This document shows, one piece after another, positions 11,985 through 22,973 of a stretch of 64,000 nucleotides of DNA. Below the pieces are notes generated by a model. The model searched no databases. It had not been told where the DNA came from and was given only the letters and a program-made list of their open reading frames with translations. Within the stretch, counting starts at the first letter, position 1. Each line of letters starts with the position of its first letter. A program made the position numbers and the translations under genes. The DNA comes from Aliidiomarina shirensis (lineage in GTDB: Bacteria; Pseudomonadota; Gammaproteobacteria; Enterobacterales; Alteromonadaceae): assembly GCF_003987345.1 (NCBI RefSeq), contig NZ_PIPP01000001.1, forward strand, positions 186,001-250,000, given 5' to 3'.

Positions 11985-12863
11985 ATGCGAAAACGACCGA
12001 TACACTTTTCGTTCACACACCCTGTTGTCGTTAGTTGTGTTTTTATTTTTGCAGTGAGTGGTTGCAGTTCACCCCATACACCTGCCCCCGTAGAGTCCGT
12101 TTATCGCGGAACAACTTTCCATGATTATGAGCGCGCTTCGCTCTCTAGTGATATTTATCAGGTACAGCGAGGCGAAACTTTGTACGCAATTGCGTTTCGC
12201 GCAAATATGGATTTGCGTGAAATTGCGCGTTTAAATAATCTCAGTGAACCTTACACAATCTATGTTGGCCAGGAGCTTCGTTTACGCCCGGCAAATGGCG
12301 AGAATGGGCGTTCTACAGGTAATCGAAATAACAATTCCGCTACATCCGATACAAATGCTATAACAGAGCCTGTTGCTACCGCTTCTTCGAGAGAGTATGG
12401 TAGTACAGTATCGAACGCAGAAAGTGATATAAAACAATCGCCTGCTGTGCCTACACGAACGCCGCGCGAACGTACTATAGCCACCGGAGATATCCGTTGG
12501 CAATGGCCCACGCAGGGAAGTGTAACCCGACGTTTCTCAACTCATGAAACGGGTGGGCAGGGCATGGAGTTCAGTGGTAATCGGGGCGATGCAATCATTG
12601 CCGCAGCGCCAGGACGTGTTGTATATGTGGGTACTGCTTTACGTGGTTATGGCCAATTAATAATTTTGAAACATAATGATGATTACATCACGGCCTATGG
12701 ACACAATGATCAATTGATGGTTTCAGAACAGCAATGGGTTGAAGCAGGCCAACAGATAGCAACGATGGGTAGTACTGGGCGAGATGATGTGCGATTAAGG
12801 TTTGAGCTACGCTTTCGCGGTAATTCGGTGAATCCGGAGAATTACTTGCCCCGAGGGCGATGA
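11985..12863 (+). CDS. nlpD: Murein hydrolase activator NlpD
   Basis: Outer-membrane lipoprotein that activates the amidase AmiC at the septum. The signal peptide ends in lipobox VSGC (Cys about residue 26). A LysM peptidoglycan-binding module lies at about 52-98 ([13 protein letters not shown]). A Ser/Thr/Asn-rich linker and a C-terminal M23/LytM domain (about 165-290) follow. The usual HxxxD and HxH zinc motifs are replaced (GMEFSG; LRFELRF), so it is catalytically dead like E. coli NlpD. nlpD-rpoS overlap is conserved; in E. coli the main rpoS promoter lies within nlpD. Confidence 0.95.
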   Translation: MRKRPIHFSFTHPVVVSCVFIFAVSGCSSPHTPAPVESVYRGTTFHDYERASLSSDIYQVQRGETLYAIAFRANMDLREIARLNNLSEPYTIYVGQELRLRPANGENGRSTGNRNNNSATSDTNAITEPVATASSREYGSTVSNAESDIKQSPAVPTRTPRERTIATGDIRWQWPTQGSVTRRFSTHETGGQGMEFSGNRGDAIIAAAPGRVVYVGTALRGYGQLIILKHNDDYITAYGHNDQLMVSEQQWVEAGQQIATMGSTGRDDVRLRFELRFRGNSVNPENYLPRGR

Positions 12864-12943
12864 GCAAACAACAAAGAAAACGCCAGATTAGATGTTGGCG
12901 TAGAAGTGTTGGCGTAGAAAGGATGTATATAGGAGTTAAAAGC

Positions 12944-13939
12944 ATGCGCGACAAGGAACAAGGCCACCCAAATAGTGATGAAACAGAGGTTGTTGACGAT
13001 ATCGAGTTCTCGGATGACGAAACCACGCTTGTCGACAAAGATGGTGAAGAAATTGATGCTGAGCTTGAAGAGGCATTAGCTTCAAAAACGAAATACCAGC
13101 GTAAGCTTGATGCAACCCAAATGTATCTAAGTGAAATTGGGTTTTCACCACTATTAACTGCCGAAGAAGAAGTGTTTTTTTCGCGTAAAGCGCTGAAAGG
13201 CGATGCCAAAGCTCGGCAACGTATGATCGAAAGTAATTTGCGTTTAGTGGTTAAAATCGCTCGGCGCTACCACAATCGCGGTCTGGCATTGCTCGATTTG
13301 ATTGAGGAAGGCAACCTAGGCTTGATTCGCGCGGTAGAAAAATTTGATCCGGAACGTGGATTTCGATTTTCAACCTATGCCACCTGGTGGATTCGGCAAA
13401 CTATAGAGCGTGCGATTATGAATCAAACGCGAACAATTCGTTTGCCAATTCATGTTGTGAAGGAACTCAATATATACTTACGTGCCGCGCGTGAACTGGC
13501 GCAAAAGCTCGAGCATGAACCTACCGCAGAAGATATCGCCTTTAGCTTAAACTTGCCCGTGGAAGACGTAAATAAAATGCTGCGTTTGAACGAGCGCATA
13601 GCCTCAGTAGACACACCTTTAGCTGGTGATGGTGAAAAGGGTTTGTTAGATATCATTGCTGATGAAGTATCTGGTAGCCCTGAAGGCATTTTACAAGATG
13701 ATGATTTACGGGAACGTTTGCTCGTTTGGTTAGAAGCTTTAAATCCGAAACAAAAAGAAGTGCTGGCGCGTCGGTTTGGGTTGTTAGGCTACGAGCCTGC
13801 GACATTGGAAGAAGTTGGCAGAGAAATAGGCCTCACACGTGAACGTGTAAGGCAGATTCAAGTTGAAGCATTACGACGTTTAAAAGAAGTAATGCTGCAA
13901 CAAGGGCTTTCTAATGAATCCGTTTTTTCCGAAGACTAA
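12944..13939 (+). CDS. rpoS: RNA polymerase sigma factor RpoS (sigma-38)
   Basis: General stress and stationary-phase sigma factor. The start at 12944 has AGGAG eight bases upstream and yields 331 residues, the normal RpoS length. The frame is open back to 12860, overlapping nlpD, but the added residues (Arg/Lys-rich) are not RpoS-like. Regions are visible in order: [14 protein letters not shown] (1.2), [37 protein letters not shown] (2.1-2.2), [17 protein letters not shown] (2.3-2.4) and the HTH of region 4.2, [20 protein letters not shown]. It ends 5 bp from the convergent mutS stop. Confidence 0.97.
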   Translation: MRDKEQGHPNSDETEVVDDIEFSDDETTLVDKDGEEIDAELEEALASKTKYQRKLDATQMYLSEIGFSPLLTAEEEVFFSRKALKGDAKARQRMIESNLRLVVKIARRYHNRGLALLDLIEEGNLGLIRAVEKFDPERGFRFSTYATWWIRQTIERAIMNQTRTIRLPIHVVKELNIYLRAARELAQKLEHEPTAEDIAFSLNLPVEDVNKMLRLNERIASVDTPLAGDGEKGLLDIIADEVSGSPEGILQDDDLRERLLVWLEALNPKQKEVLARRFGLLGYEPATLEEVGREIGLTRERVRQIQVEALRRLKEVMLQQGLSNESVFSED

Positions 13940-13954
13940 GCCCGCTAAGGCTTA
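13937..13954. terminator. Small hairpin between convergent rpoS and mutS
   Basis: TAAGCC (13937-13942) and GGCTTA (13949-13954) form a 6-bp stem that covers both stop codons. There is no T-run on either side, so it is a weak bidirectional terminator at best. Confidence 0.35.
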
Positions 13955-16596
13955 ATTTGCTGCAACTGATAGAGCAACTCAAGTGCCTGTTTGGGTGTTA
14001 GCTCATCCGGATTATGTTGATTTAACAACGATATTCTTGGATCGGGTGCATGGTTGGGTTCGAGTGCTAGTGTACCTTGTTCTTCCTCATTTCCAATACG
14101 CTGACGAGCATGCGTGGGAAGTTGTAACGCTTCCTCAGTGAGTAGCGTAGGTTCTTGTGATTGCGAACCCTGTTTCTCGAGAACGCTATTATTAGTTTTT
14201 TCCCGATCGCTTTGTTCTAGTGTTGCGAGCCTCAGTTTGGCACGCTGTAATACTGGCTCAGGCACACCCGCTAACCGCGCAACTTGCAAACCAAAGCTGC
14301 GGCTTGCAGGCCCTTGCCGCATTTGATACAAGAACGCCACCGTATCCCCATGCTCCGTAGCATCAACGTGTATGTTGGTTGTAAAGGGCAAGAGTTCCGC
14401 TAGTTGAGTAAGCTCAAAATAATGAGTAGCAAAAAGCGTCATGGCTTCTTTCTCTGCTAGCGCCTCTGCACTGGCCCACGCCAATGATAGGCCATCATAG
14501 GTTGATGTGCCGCGGCCAATTTCATCCATAAGAACCAAAGAATGTGCTGTGGCATTGTGTAAAATATTCGCGGTTTCGGTCATTTCAACCATAAACGTGG
14601 AACGCCCTGAAGCGAGTTCATCAGCGGCACCAATGCGTGTAAATATTCTATCTATTGGGCCGAGTGTTGCAGATTTTGCCGGTACAAATGATCCTGTATG
14701 GGCAAGTAACGCAATGATAGCGGTTTGCCGCATGTAGGTAGATTTACCCCCCATGTTCGGTCCGGTAATGATCTTTAATCGTTGTTTTTGATCAAACAGT
14801 ACATCATTGGCAATAAATGGTGTTTCTGAAAAGGCTTCAACGACCGGATGACGACCTGATTCAATGCGCAGTTCATTTGCCGCAGTAAACTCTGGTTGAA
14901 CATAGTTCAGGGTAGTGGCGCGTTCGCTGAAGCAAGCGAATACATCTAACTCAGCTAAACGATAAGCAGTAGCTTGTAGTTCCCCAAGGGGGCTTTGCAG
15001 CTCATCTAAGATACTTTGGTACAACTGTTTCTCTAACGCTAATGAACGGCTCTGGCTTTGCAATACCTGCTCTTCAAACGCTTTTAGTTCGGGAATAATA
15101 TACCGCTCTGCATTTTTGAGCGTTTGCCGACGTTGATATTCTGGTGGCACCCGATCAGCCGCTAACCGGCTTAACTCAATATAAAAACCGTGTACCTTGT
15201 TGTAACCTATTTTTAAGTTTTGGATGCCGGTTCGCACTCGTTCGCGTTGCGCCAACTGCTCCAATTCGGCATTGCCACCCGCACTTAGCTCACGATAATG
15301 ATCGAGATCAGCATGGTAACCTTCACGAATAACGCCACCATCGCGGATTAAAACAGGTGGGTTATCATTGATAGCTTGCGCCAAAAGATGATGCACAGAT
15401 TCAAATATATCAAACTCTGGGCATACTTTACCCAGCTCATGCTCACGAATATGCTGGTTGAGAGTAGGTAGTATCGAAAGTGCATTCCGTAAACGTGTTA
15501 GATCTCTAGGGCGGGCAGTTTGCAATGCTATTCGCGCTAAAATACGCTCGAGATCACCGATATCACGCAAGCACATTTGTAATACCTGCCATGCTCCCGT
15601 TGTTTTTAATGCTGATACAACTTGAAGGCGCTGCTGCAATCGATCGATATTGCGTAAAGGCCGGTGTAGCCAACGTTGCAACAATCGGCTACCCATCGGC
15701 GTTTTCGTTTGGTCGATTACAGATGCTAAGGTATGCGTATTCGTGCCCTGCAAGTTCTTGGTGAGTTCGAGATTCCGCCGAGTAACGCTATCAAGGTGAA
15801 TAGCATCACGAGCAAATTCTTGCTGAATTTTCTGCAAATGCGGTAATGCCGAGCGTTGGGTGTCTTTAATATATTGTAAAATGCAGCCTGCGGCACCAAT
15901 ACCGGGATGATTTGCATCTAAGCCAAAGCCTGACAAATCATGGGTGCCAAATTGCCGGAGTAAGGCTTGTTCAGCGCTATCGGCGGCAAACTCCCAATCA
16001 GGCCTGCGGCGCAGGCCGTGAATAGCTTTAATTGCATTGGGCAGATTTAAACTTTCCGGATATAGGAGTTCGGCCGGCTGCAAGCGCTCGAGCTCACTAA
16101 TAACCGCATCTGTATTGGCATGGTTGGAAACAAAAAAACGACCACTGGTGATATCTACAGCTGATAGGCCCCAACGTTCATTATGCAGTTGTGTAATCGC
16201 GACTAATAAATTCTCACGATAGGGTTCTAGTAGGGCTTCATCGCTTACCGTGCCGGGTGTAACAATGCGCATTACCTTGCGCTCTACCGGACCTTTGCTG
16301 GTTGCGGGATCGCCAATTTGTTCACAAATGGCTACTGATTCACCGAGCTTAATTAAGCGGGCTAGATAGCCTTCTACAGCGTGATAGGGTACCCCTGCCA
16401 TGGGAATAGCATTGCCGCCTGATTGCCCACGTTGGGTGAGGGTGATATCGAGTAAATCTGCAGCGCGTTGGGCATCATCAAAAAATAATTCGTAAAAATC
16501 GCCCATTCGATAAAACAACAAGATATCTGGATGCTCGGCTTTAATCGCGAGATACTGCTGCATCATCGGTGTATGTTTGGGTGCTGAACCAGCCAT
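13945..16596 (-). CDS. mutS: DNA mismatch repair protein MutS
   Basis: Recognises mismatches and small loops and recruits MutL. The 883 residues have the mismatch-contacting Phe-x-Glu in GDFYELFF (F34, E36). Connector and lever domains follow, then the ATPase with Walker [10 protein letters not shown] near 613, [13 protein letters not shown] (Walker B/signature region) and ATHYFELT. The C-terminal tail (about 800-883) carries the tetramer helix ending [16 protein letters not shown]. It is transcribed toward rpoS, the same convergent pairing as in E. coli. Confidence 0.97.
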   Translation of the reverse strand: MAGSAPKHTPMMQQYLAIKAEHPDILLFYRMGDFYELFFDDAQRAADLLDITLTQRGQSGGNAIPMAGVPYHAVEGYLARLIKLGESVAICEQIGDPATSKGPVERKVMRIVTPGTVSDEALLEPYRENLLVAITQLHNERWGLSAVDITSGRFFVSNHANTDAVISELERLQPAELLYPESLNLPNAIKAIHGLRRRPDWEFAADSAEQALLRQFGTHDLSGFGLDANHPGIGAAGCILQYIKDTQRSALPHLQKIQQEFARDAIHLDSVTRRNLELTKNLQGTNTHTLASVIDQTKTPMGSRLLQRWLHRPLRNIDRLQQRLQVVSALKTTGAWQVLQMCLRDIGDLERILARIALQTARPRDLTRLRNALSILPTLNQHIREHELGKVCPEFDIFESVHHLLAQAINDNPPVLIRDGGVIREGYHADLDHYRELSAGGNAELEQLAQRERVRTGIQNLKIGYNKVHGFYIELSRLAADRVPPEYQRRQTLKNAERYIIPELKAFEEQVLQSQSRSLALEKQLYQSILDELQSPLGELQATAYRLAELDVFACFSERATTLNYVQPEFTAANELRIESGRHPVVEAFSETPFIANDVLFDQKQRLKIITGPNMGGKSTYMRQTAIIALLAHTGSFVPAKSATLGPIDRIFTRIGAADELASGRSTFMVEMTETANILHNATAHSLVLMDEIGRGTSTYDGLSLAWASAEALAEKEAMTLFATHYFELTQLAELLPFTTNIHVDATEHGDTVAFLYQMRQGPASRSFGLQVARLAGVPEPVLQRAKLRLATLEQSDREKTNNSVLEKQGSQSQEPTLLTEEALQLPTHARQRIGNEEEQGTLALEPNHAPDPRISLLNQHNPDELTPKQALELLYQLQQIKP

Positions 16597-16711
16597 AATT
16601 GCCTATAATTTTCTGTGCAAATGTGTGAATGTTGATTCTATGCGCTTATACGCTAACTTTCAGTAGTAAATGTGAATAGAATCATAGATAAGCTTTATTT
16701 TAAGGTAAACC

Positions 16712-17215
16712 ATGATAGCAAATTACCCACCAAATTCATTCGATAAAGATACGCTGAAAACGCTCAGCATGGCACTCATTCGCCGCAAAAGTATGTTGGC
16801 TACGGCGGAATCTTGCACGGGTGGTGGTATCGCTGCAACGTGCACCGATTTGCCGGGTAGTTCGGCCTGGTTTGAAGGTGGTGTTGTCAGTTATAGCAAT
16901 GCAATGAAATCAAATCTGCTAGGCGTTTCGGCGAGCACCCTTGAGCACTACGGTGCGGTATCAACCCAATGCGCGGCGGCTATGGTTGCAGGCGTGTGTA
17001 AATTGCTTAAGGTATCTGTTGGTGTTAGCACAACCGGCATTGCAGGGCCTTCCGGGGGAACCAAAGAAAAGCCTGTGGGCATGGTTTGCTTTGGCTTTAT
17101 GGTAGATGAAAACACATGGACCGATATCCAGTACTTTAAGGGTGATCGTGAACAAGTAAGGCAACAAACCATTGATCATTCATTACAAATACTTAGTGAA
17201 TATCTCAATAAATAA
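16712..17215 (+). CDS. pncC: Nicotinamide-nucleotide amidase (CinA C-terminal domain protein)
   Basis: Deamidates nicotinamide mononucleotide to nicotinate mononucleotide, recycling NAD breakdown products. The 167 residues are only the C-terminal CinA domain, as in E. coli PncC. Visible are the TAESCTGGGIAA motif with its catalytic Ser (about 32-43), GGVVSYSNAMKSNLLGV, and TTGIAGPSGGTKEKPVG (about 110-126). The start has AAGGT six bases upstream. It precedes recA as in many gammaproteobacteria but is separated from it by the LexA-controlled promoter. Confidence 0.95.
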   Translation: MIANYPPNSFDKDTLKTLSMALIRRKSMLATAESCTGGGIAATCTDLPGSSAWFEGGVVSYSNAMKSNLLGVSASTLEHYGAVSTQCAAAMVAGVCKLLKVSVGVSTTGIAGPSGGTKEKPVGMVCFGFMVDENTWTDIQYFKGDREQVRQQTIDHSLQILSEYLNK

Positions 17216-17268
17216 CAAATAGTTATAGAGTTAATTTGAAATATTTTGTAAGAAATAAGCGAACAGGC

Positions 17269-17296
17269 TTGATACTGTATGTATACACAGTATACT
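17269..17296 (+). promoter_or_regulatory. recA promoter with embedded LexA (SOS) box
   Basis: TTGATA (-35, 17269-17274), a 16-bp spacer and TATACT (-10, 17291-17296). The spacer is exactly CTGTATGTATACACAG (17275-17290), a full CTGT-N8-ACAG LexA operator that is nearly palindromic. The geometry is that of E. coli recA, where LexA sits between -35 and -10. Expected behaviour is repression until DNA damage. Confidence 0.93.
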
Positions 17297-17331
17297 ACTA
17301 GTTATCTTATGCAGCGAATTTGGAGCTCAGC

Positions 17332-18384
17332 ATGGCAACTAACGAAAACAAACAAAAAGCACTTACGGCTGCCCTAGGGCAAATCGAACGTCAATTCGGT
17401 AAAGGTGCGATTATGCGCCTTGGTGATAACCGCGCCATGGACGTTGAAGCTATTTCTACGGGGTCATTAAGTTTAGATATAGCTTTAGGTATTGGTGGTT
17501 TACCGTGCGGTCGAGTTGTTGAAATCTTTGGCCCAGAATCAAGTGGTAAAACAACATTAACACTGCAAGTGATTGCCGAAGCTCAGAAACAAGGTAAAAC
17601 CTGTGCGTTTGTTGATGCCGAGCATGCATTGGATCCGATTTATGCAGAAAACCTAGGTGTGAATATTAATGAATTACTAGTTTCACAACCAGATACAGGT
17701 GAACAGGCGCTGGAAATTTGTGACATGTTGGTGCGGTCCGCAGCCGTAGATGTTGTTATTGTTGATTCCGTGGCCGCATTAACACCAAAAGCTGAAATTG
17801 AAGGTGAGATGGGTGATTCTCACATGGGCTTACAAGCTCGGTTGATGTCGCAAGCATTGCGCAAGCTCACGGCGAACATCAAAAAATCAAATACCATGTG
17901 TATTTTCATTAACCAAATTCGTATGAAAATTGGTGTTATGTTCGGCAACCCTGAAACTACCACAGGTGGTAATGCACTTAAGTTTTATGCGTCTGTTCGT
18001 CTAGATATTCGTCGTACTGGTGCGTTAAAAGAAGGCGATGAAATTGTTGGTAACGAAACTCGTGTGAAAGTAGTGAAGAACAAAGTTGCACCGCCGTTTA
18101 AGCAAGCTGATTTTCAGATTATGTACGGCAAAGGGATCTCCAAAGAAGGCGAACTTATTGATTTAGGCGTTAAGCATAAACTTGTTGAGAAAGCGGGCGC
18201 TTGGTACAGCTACAAGGGCGATAAGATTGGCCAAGGCAAGGCTAACTCAATGAAGTTCTTAGCAGATAACAGTAAAATTGCTGCTGAAATTGAAAAGCAA
18301 TTGCGTGATATGTTGCTGCTTAAGCCTACAGAATCTGCCGAAGATCCAGCATTGATGGCTGTAGAAGAAGACATGAAAGATTAG
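17332..18384 (+). CDS. recA: Recombinase RecA
   Basis: Forms filaments on single-stranded DNA for homologous recombination and LexA cleavage. The start at 17332 ([19 protein letters not shown]) has GGAG six bases upstream and gives 350 residues; a frame opening 12 bp earlier adds only four. Walker [10 protein letters not shown] is near residue 67, Walker [13 protein letters not shown] near 140, and loop L2 [22 protein letters not shown] near 195-216. The acidic tail is short ([14 protein letters not shown]). recX does not follow; a terminator and an unrelated lipoprotein gene do. Confidence 0.99.
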   Translation: MATNENKQKALTAALGQIERQFGKGAIMRLGDNRAMDVEAISTGSLSLDIALGIGGLPCGRVVEIFGPESSGKTTLTLQVIAEAQKQGKTCAFVDAEHALDPIYAENLGVNINELLVSQPDTGEQALEICDMLVRSAAVDVVIVDSVAALTPKAEIEGEMGDSHMGLQARLMSQALRKLTANIKKSNTMCIFINQIRMKIGVMFGNPETTTGGNALKFYASVRLDIRRTGALKEGDEIVGNETRVKVVKNKVAPPFKQADFQIMYGKGISKEGELIDLGVKHKLVEKAGAWYSYKGDKIGQGKANSMKFLADNSKIAAEIEKQLRDMLLLKPTESAEDPALMAVEEDMKD

Positions 18385-18414
18385 TTTTAATACTTCTTTG
18401 AGGTTGAGAAAAGA

Positions 18415-18447
18415 AAAGGACAAAGCATTTCGCTTTGTCCTTTTTTT
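18415..18447 (+). terminator. Strong terminator of recA
   Basis: A 12-bp perfect stem AAAGGACAAAGC / GCTTTGTCCTTT with loop ATTTC ends in a run of T (the stem's last three plus four more). It isolates recA from downstream genes. Confidence 0.93.
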
Positions 18448-18547
18448 ATTGCCGCATTTTTAATTATCGATATAGATGAAAACCATGCTTTGTGTCATTC
18501 TGATAAAATAGAAAATAAACGCAAATATCAGCTTGGGTACTCAAAAT

Positions 18548-20359
18548 ATGTTTAGGAAATATCGAACAAATAAAGCCGTCATTCTTTCTGCTATGTTGCT
18601 TGCTTTAACTGCCTGCAGCCCAAAGCAGCAAGAGCCTACAACAACTCAAATTGAATCTTCTGTAGTAGAACTAAATGCGCTCTACGATGAATATTTTGCG
18701 GCGGCTATTGAATTAGAACCTCTGCGGGCTACGGCATTGGGCGAACATCAATATAATGATTTATTACCGGATACACTAAGCGCTGAACATCGTGAACGTA
18801 AGCGTATGTTAGAAGATGAATATTTGAAATCGGTGAAACGTTTCGATGTCGAAGTATTGCCTGAGCAAGCGCAGTTGAGTTACCACATTTTTGTGCGTGA
18901 TCGTGAAATGGCGATCGAGGCACTTGAGCATCCTTCCCATTTGATGCCTTTAAACCAGTTTTACAATATTGCCAATCAATTGGCGATGTTAGGATCGGGA
19001 ACATCGACACAACCTTTTAACACGCGCCATGACTATGAAATGTGGGCTGAGCGTATGCGTGCCATACCCAAGGTTTTAGATGGTGTCATTAGAAATATGC
19101 GTGAGGGGATGGAACAAGATATTACGCAGCCTCGGGTGCTTATGGAACGAACGTTAGACCAAATTAATGCGCACTTGGTTGATGATGTTACCGATAGTTT
19201 ATTTTTCCAACCGATTAATAACGTTCCAGAAAGTTTTTCTGAACAAGATACTTTAGAAATAAGCCAACTTTATAGCGACATTATCACTGAGGAGGTTTTG
19301 CCTGCCTATCAGCAACTTCGTGATTTCGTAGAAAGTGAGTACCTAGCTGCAGCGCGCACGGATAGCTATGGTTTAGGTGGGGTTCCCGGCGGCAAGGATT
19401 GGTATGCTTATAATGTTCGTTGGCGGACTACCACTGATTTAACACCTGATGAAATACACAATATAGGCTTAAATGAAGTAGCGCGAATTCACGAAGAAAT
19501 TAAATTGGTGATGAATGACGTGGGCTTTACCGGTACTTTGCATGAGTTCTTTGAATTTACGCGGGATGATCCACAATTTCATTACAGTAGCCGTGAAGAG
19601 ATGTTGTCAGATTATCGTGCTTTTGCGGCTGAGGTTGAAAAGCGAAGTGAGCAGTTATTTTTTGCCGATATGCTACCGAAAGCGGGATATGAGATTCGCA
19701 AAGTAGAAGAATTCCGTGAGCGTAGCGCAAGTTCTGGGAGCTATTCAGTGCCGTCCGAAGATGGATCTCGTCCCGGTGTTTTCTATTTGAATACATATAA
19801 TTTACCAGCTCGACCAACGTGGGCAAAAGCAGCGCTTACCTTGCATGAAGCAATTCCAGGGCACCATTATCAGTTGGCACTGCAACGAGAGATGGAAAAC
19901 TTGCCAAGTTTTCGTCGCTTTGGAGGTGAAACTGCGTTTATTGAAGGGTGGGGCTTATATACGGAAGCTCTTGGCGATGAATTAGGCGTGTATACACCTT
20001 ATGATCGTTATGGTGCTTATGTAGCCGAACTATGGCGTTCTATTCGATTGGTTGTGGATACAGGTATTCATAGCAAAGGCTGGAGTCGGCAACAGGTATT
20101 AGATTACATGTACGCGAACGCACCGGTAGCGGAAGCGCGAGCCGTATCAGAAGCCGAACGTTTTATGGCATTACCGGGCCAAGCTTTGGCGTATAAAATT
20201 GGCCAGCTTAAAATTCAAGAGTTGCGCGCTTACGTAGAGCAAGAACTTGGTGAAGAGTTTGATGTAAGAGAATTCCACCGGCAAGTGTTACGCCATGGAG
20301 CGTTGCCTTTATCGGTGTTGGAGGTACAAATTGAACAATGGGCTGCTCAGCAGCAATAG
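18548..20359 (+). CDS. DUF885 family lipoprotein, putative metallopeptidase
   Basis: Start at 18548 gives MFRKYRTNKAVILSAML with lipobox LTAC (Cys about residue 23), so a 603-residue envelope lipoprotein is expected; a TTG start 15 bp upstream is less likely. The family is DUF885, whose hallmark HEAIPGHHY is present near residue 440, followed by a conserved Glu in FIEGWGLYTEALG about 25 residues on. This HExxxHH...E layout looks like a zinc-peptidase site, but activity is inferred. It has no signs of operon linkage to recA; the patatin gene begins 13 bp after its stop. Confidence 0.88.
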   Translation: MFRKYRTNKAVILSAMLLALTACSPKQQEPTTTQIESSVVELNALYDEYFAAAIELEPLRATALGEHQYNDLLPDTLSAEHRERKRMLEDEYLKSVKRFDVEVLPEQAQLSYHIFVRDREMAIEALEHPSHLMPLNQFYNIANQLAMLGSGTSTQPFNTRHDYEMWAERMRAIPKVLDGVIRNMREGMEQDITQPRVLMERTLDQINAHLVDDVTDSLFFQPINNVPESFSEQDTLEISQLYSDIITEEVLPAYQQLRDFVESEYLAAARTDSYGLGGVPGGKDWYAYNVRWRTTTDLTPDEIHNIGLNEVARIHEEIKLVMNDVGFTGTLHEFFEFTRDDPQFHYSSREEMLSDYRAFAAEVEKRSEQLFFADMLPKAGYEIRKVEEFRERSASSGSYSVPSEDGSRPGVFYLNTYNLPARPTWAKAALTLHEAIPGHHYQLALQREMENLPSFRRFGGETAFIEGWGLYTEALGDELGVYTPYDRYGAYVAELWRSIRLVVDTGIHSKGWSRQQVLDYMYANAPVAEARAVSEAERFMALPGQALAYKIGQLKIQELRAYVEQELGEEFDVREFHRQVLRHGALPLSVLEVQIEQWAAQQQ

Positions 20360-20372
20360 AGGAACAGTGGAT

Positions 20373-21359
20373 ATGAACGAAGTAGTTGTCGGCGTAGCGC
20401 TTGGTTCAGGCGCAGCTCGTGGGTGGGCGCATATAGGTGTTTTGCGCGCATTGGATGATATGGGTATTAAAGTTCAGGTGGTTACCGGCACATCTATTGG
20501 TTCGCTCGTTGGCGGAGCCTATGCAGCTGGCAAACTGGCGGATGTTGAGAAATGGGTTCGCGATATGGATCGTTGGGCTGTATTTAATCTTCTCGATTTT
20601 GGTTTTAATAGTGGCGGAATGGTATCGGGAGAACGAGTTTTTAACCATGCTCGTGAACGTTTTGGCGCATTGAAAATTGAAGATTTACCGTGCCGTTATG
20701 GTGCAGTAGCTACTGATCTATATACCGGTAAGGAAATTTGGTTGCGTAAAGGCGATTTGTTTGCAGTGGCACGCGCAAGTTGCGCAATGCCAGGCTTGCT
20801 ATCGCCGAAATCATTTAACGGGCGTTGGCTCGTTGATGGTGCGTTAGTGAACCCTGTGCCGGTATCATTAGCGCGAGCGCTTGAAGCTGATTTTGTAATC
20901 GCAGTGCATTTGAATTCTCAAGTGCATGTTGATAATGAAGAGCCGGCGCATAATTTATCGCCAGACGGTTCGGGTGATCAAGCGGCCACTGATGCCAAAA
21001 ATGAAGTATCTGACGCTGAGGATCACGGTATGTTCCAAGGGTTTTTAGCGAAAAGTCAGCTCTATATGGATCAAATTAAGACCAAATTTAACCGCCAGCC
21101 GAAATCGCCTGGAATGCTAGGTGTTATGGCGGGCTCCATTGATATCATGCAAGAACGGATAACTAAAGCACGTATGGCAGGGGATCCGCCAGATATTTTA
21201 ATACAACCAAAATTAGGCGATATTGGTTTACTTGAGTTTGATCATGGCGCTCACGCGATTGAGCTAGGCTATGAAACTACGATGAAAATGAAGCCGTTAA
21301 TCATGGAAGAGCTAAGAATCATGAGAAAACGCCGGAATGAAGGGCCAAACCCCAAGTAA
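20373..21359 (+). CDS. rssA: Patatin-like phospholipase, RssA-like
   Basis: Predicted serine lipase/esterase of the bacterial patatin family. The ATG at 20373 (MNEVVVGVALGSGAARGWAHIGVL) is used because the oxyanion motif GSGAARG must be N-terminal; the frame opens 78 bp earlier inside the preceding gene. The nucleophile elbow is GTSIGSLVGG (about 44-53) and the dyad Asp is in LVDGALVNP (about 155). Length 328 is slightly longer than E. coli RssA because of an acidic insertion (about 185-220). AGAGGA lies about 10 bases upstream. rssB is not adjacent. The symbol is by similarity only. Confidence 0.85.
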   Translation: MNEVVVGVALGSGAARGWAHIGVLRALDDMGIKVQVVTGTSIGSLVGGAYAAGKLADVEKWVRDMDRWAVFNLLDFGFNSGGMVSGERVFNHARERFGALKIEDLPCRYGAVATDLYTGKEIWLRKGDLFAVARASCAMPGLLSPKSFNGRWLVDGALVNPVPVSLARALEADFVIAVHLNSQVHVDNEEPAHNLSPDGSGDQAATDAKNEVSDAEDHGMFQGFLAKSQLYMDQIKTKFNRQPKSPGMLGVMAGSIDIMQERITKARMAGDPPDILIQPKLGDIGLLEFDHGAHAIELGYETTMKMKPLIMEELRIMRKRRNEGPNPK

Positions 21360-21387
21360 GTTAAGATATTTTAGCTGTTTACCATAG

Positions 21388-21418
21388 AAAACGGCCACGC
21401 ATTTGCGTGGCCGTTTTT
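21388..21418. terminator. Bidirectional terminator between rssA-like gene and putP
   Basis: A 14-bp perfect stem AAAACGGCCACGCA / TGCGTGGCCGTTTT with a 2-nt loop has T-runs when read on either strand. It serves both convergent genes. Confidence 0.92.
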
Positions 21419-21443
21419 AGTTTTGTATTACCGATTATAGGAA

Positions 21444-22973
21444 TTAATCAGGGTTTTTACCCATTTCTACTTCCATATCGTCAAATTGGCTTTGAATAGC
21501 ACTGTTAGGATCTTGTGTTAAGCGAGAAACGATGAATATCGCAAGCGTAGCAAGAATAACCCCAGGAACCATTTCATATAGATGAGCACTTAATGGCTCA
21601 CCGCCAATAGGAACGTATATCCAGAACAATACGGTAAATGCACCTACCAGCATGCCAGCTAGCGCACCCCAACGGTTCATTTTCTTCCAATATAGGCTAA
21701 GAATAATCAATGGGCCGAATGCGGCACCAAAACCTGCCCATGCGTTACCGACTAAGCCTAAAATGGTATCTCTTGGCACCCAAGAAAGGCCAATGGCAAC
21801 AACAGCAACCGCAAACACAGATATTCTACCTACCGCCACTTGTACCTTATCACTGGCATCTTTCTGTAAGAAACTCTTATAGAAATCTTGAGTAAGTGCA
21901 CTCGACGTTACTAACAACTGCGAAGAAATTGTACTCATGATTGCTGCAAGAATAGCCGCGAGCAAGAAACCACCAACGAATGGATGGAACAATATTTGCG
22001 ATAGGATGATAAAGATCGTTTCCGCATTGGCTAGGCTTCCATCGGTATTCATATATGGATTGCCCACCAAGCTTGCGCCTTCAATTTGCACGTAGGCCGC
22101 GCCTGCAAGGCCGGTCAGCATTGCGCCGATAATAGCAACGATCATCCACGTCATGCCGATACGGCGCGCCACTTTAAAATCACGCACGGAACGGATAGCC
22201 ATAAAGCGAACAATGATATGAGGCTGCCCAAAATAACCAAGACCCCATGCTAATAACGAAATAACCCCAAAGAATGTAGCGCCGTAGAATGGGTCAAGCA
22301 TGGCAGGGCTCAATTTGGCTACTTCGGTGGTTACCGGTTCGGTTCCACCTAGAATCATGAACGCGGCTACAGGTACCATAACCAATGCAATGAACATGAT
22401 GCACCCTTGCACGAAGTCGGTCATGCTAACAGCGAGGAAACCGCCAACTAAGGTATAAGCAACCACAACCGCCGCCGTTAAAACGAGGCCCCAGTGATAA
22501 TCCATGCCAAAGGCGTTCTCAAACAGCGTACCACCGGCAACGAGGCCAGAAGAGGTGTAGAGCGTAAAGAAGATAATAATAACAACGGCAGAAACTAAAC
22601 GAAGCAGCCGTGATGTATCGGCAAAGCGGTTCTCGAAAAAGTCCGGAATGGTTATCGAGTCTTTGGCCATGTAAGTGTACATACGTAAGCGAGGGGCGAC
22701 TACACGATAGTTAACGTAAGCACCGATAACCAAGCCAATGGCTAGCCATACTTCGGAAAATCCAGCTACATAGAATGCACCTGGTAAACCCATTAACATC
22801 CAACCACTCATGTCTGAGGCGCCTGCTGAAAGAGCAGTAACCCCCGGACCCAAACGCCGTCCGCCTAGCATGTAATCAGATAAATCGCTGGTTGATTTGA
22901 AATAGCCATACACACCAATGCCAAGCATGGCAATTAAGTATAGGGCTAATGATACTAGCGTTCCCGTTTCCAC
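21444..22973 (-). CDS. putP: Sodium/proline symporter PutP
   Basis: Sodium:solute symporter importing proline. The 509 residues form about 13 membrane spans. PutP signatures ALSAGASDMSGWMLMGLPGAFY (about 47-68) and the GYFGQPHIIVRFMA motif near 245 are present. The start is GTG (METGTL) with AGGAG seven bases upstream. No putA or putA-divergent region is next to it; a terminator is shared with the convergent patatin gene. The C-terminal tail is acidic and cytoplasmic. Confidence 0.95.
   Translation of the reverse strand: METGTLVSLALYLIAMLGIGVYGYFKSTSDLSDYMLGGRRLGPGVTALSAGASDMSGWMLMGLPGAFYVAGFSEVWLAIGLVIGAYVNYRVVAPRLRMYTYMAKDSITIPDFFENRFADTSRLLRLVSAVVIIIFFTLYTSSGLVAGGTLFENAFGMDYHWGLVLTAAVVVAYTLVGGFLAVSMTDFVQGCIMFIALVMVPVAAFMILGGTEPVTTEVAKLSPAMLDPFYGATFFGVISLLAWGLGYFGQPHIIVRFMAIRSVRDFKVARRIGMTWMIVAIIGAMLTGLAGAAYVQIEGASLVGNPYMNTDGSLANAETIFIILSQILFHPFVGGFLLAAILAAIMSTISSQLLVTSSALTQDFYKSFLQKDASDKVQVAVGRISVFAVAVVAIGLSWVPRDTILGLVGNAWAGFGAAFGPLIILSLYWKKMNRWGALAGMLVGAFTVLFWIYVPIGGEPLSAHLYEMVPGVILATLAIFIVSRLTQDPNSAIQSQFDDMEVEMGKNPD

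Noticed and set aside
12860-12943. N-terminal extension of rpoS overlapping nlpD
   Set aside because: The added residues are unlike RpoS, whereas 12944 has AGGAG at proper spacing and gives normal length.
12688-13209. 173-residue antisense reading frame across nlpD/rpoS
   Set aside because: Ser-rich low-complexity translation, opposite to two firmly identified genes and without a ribosome-binding site.
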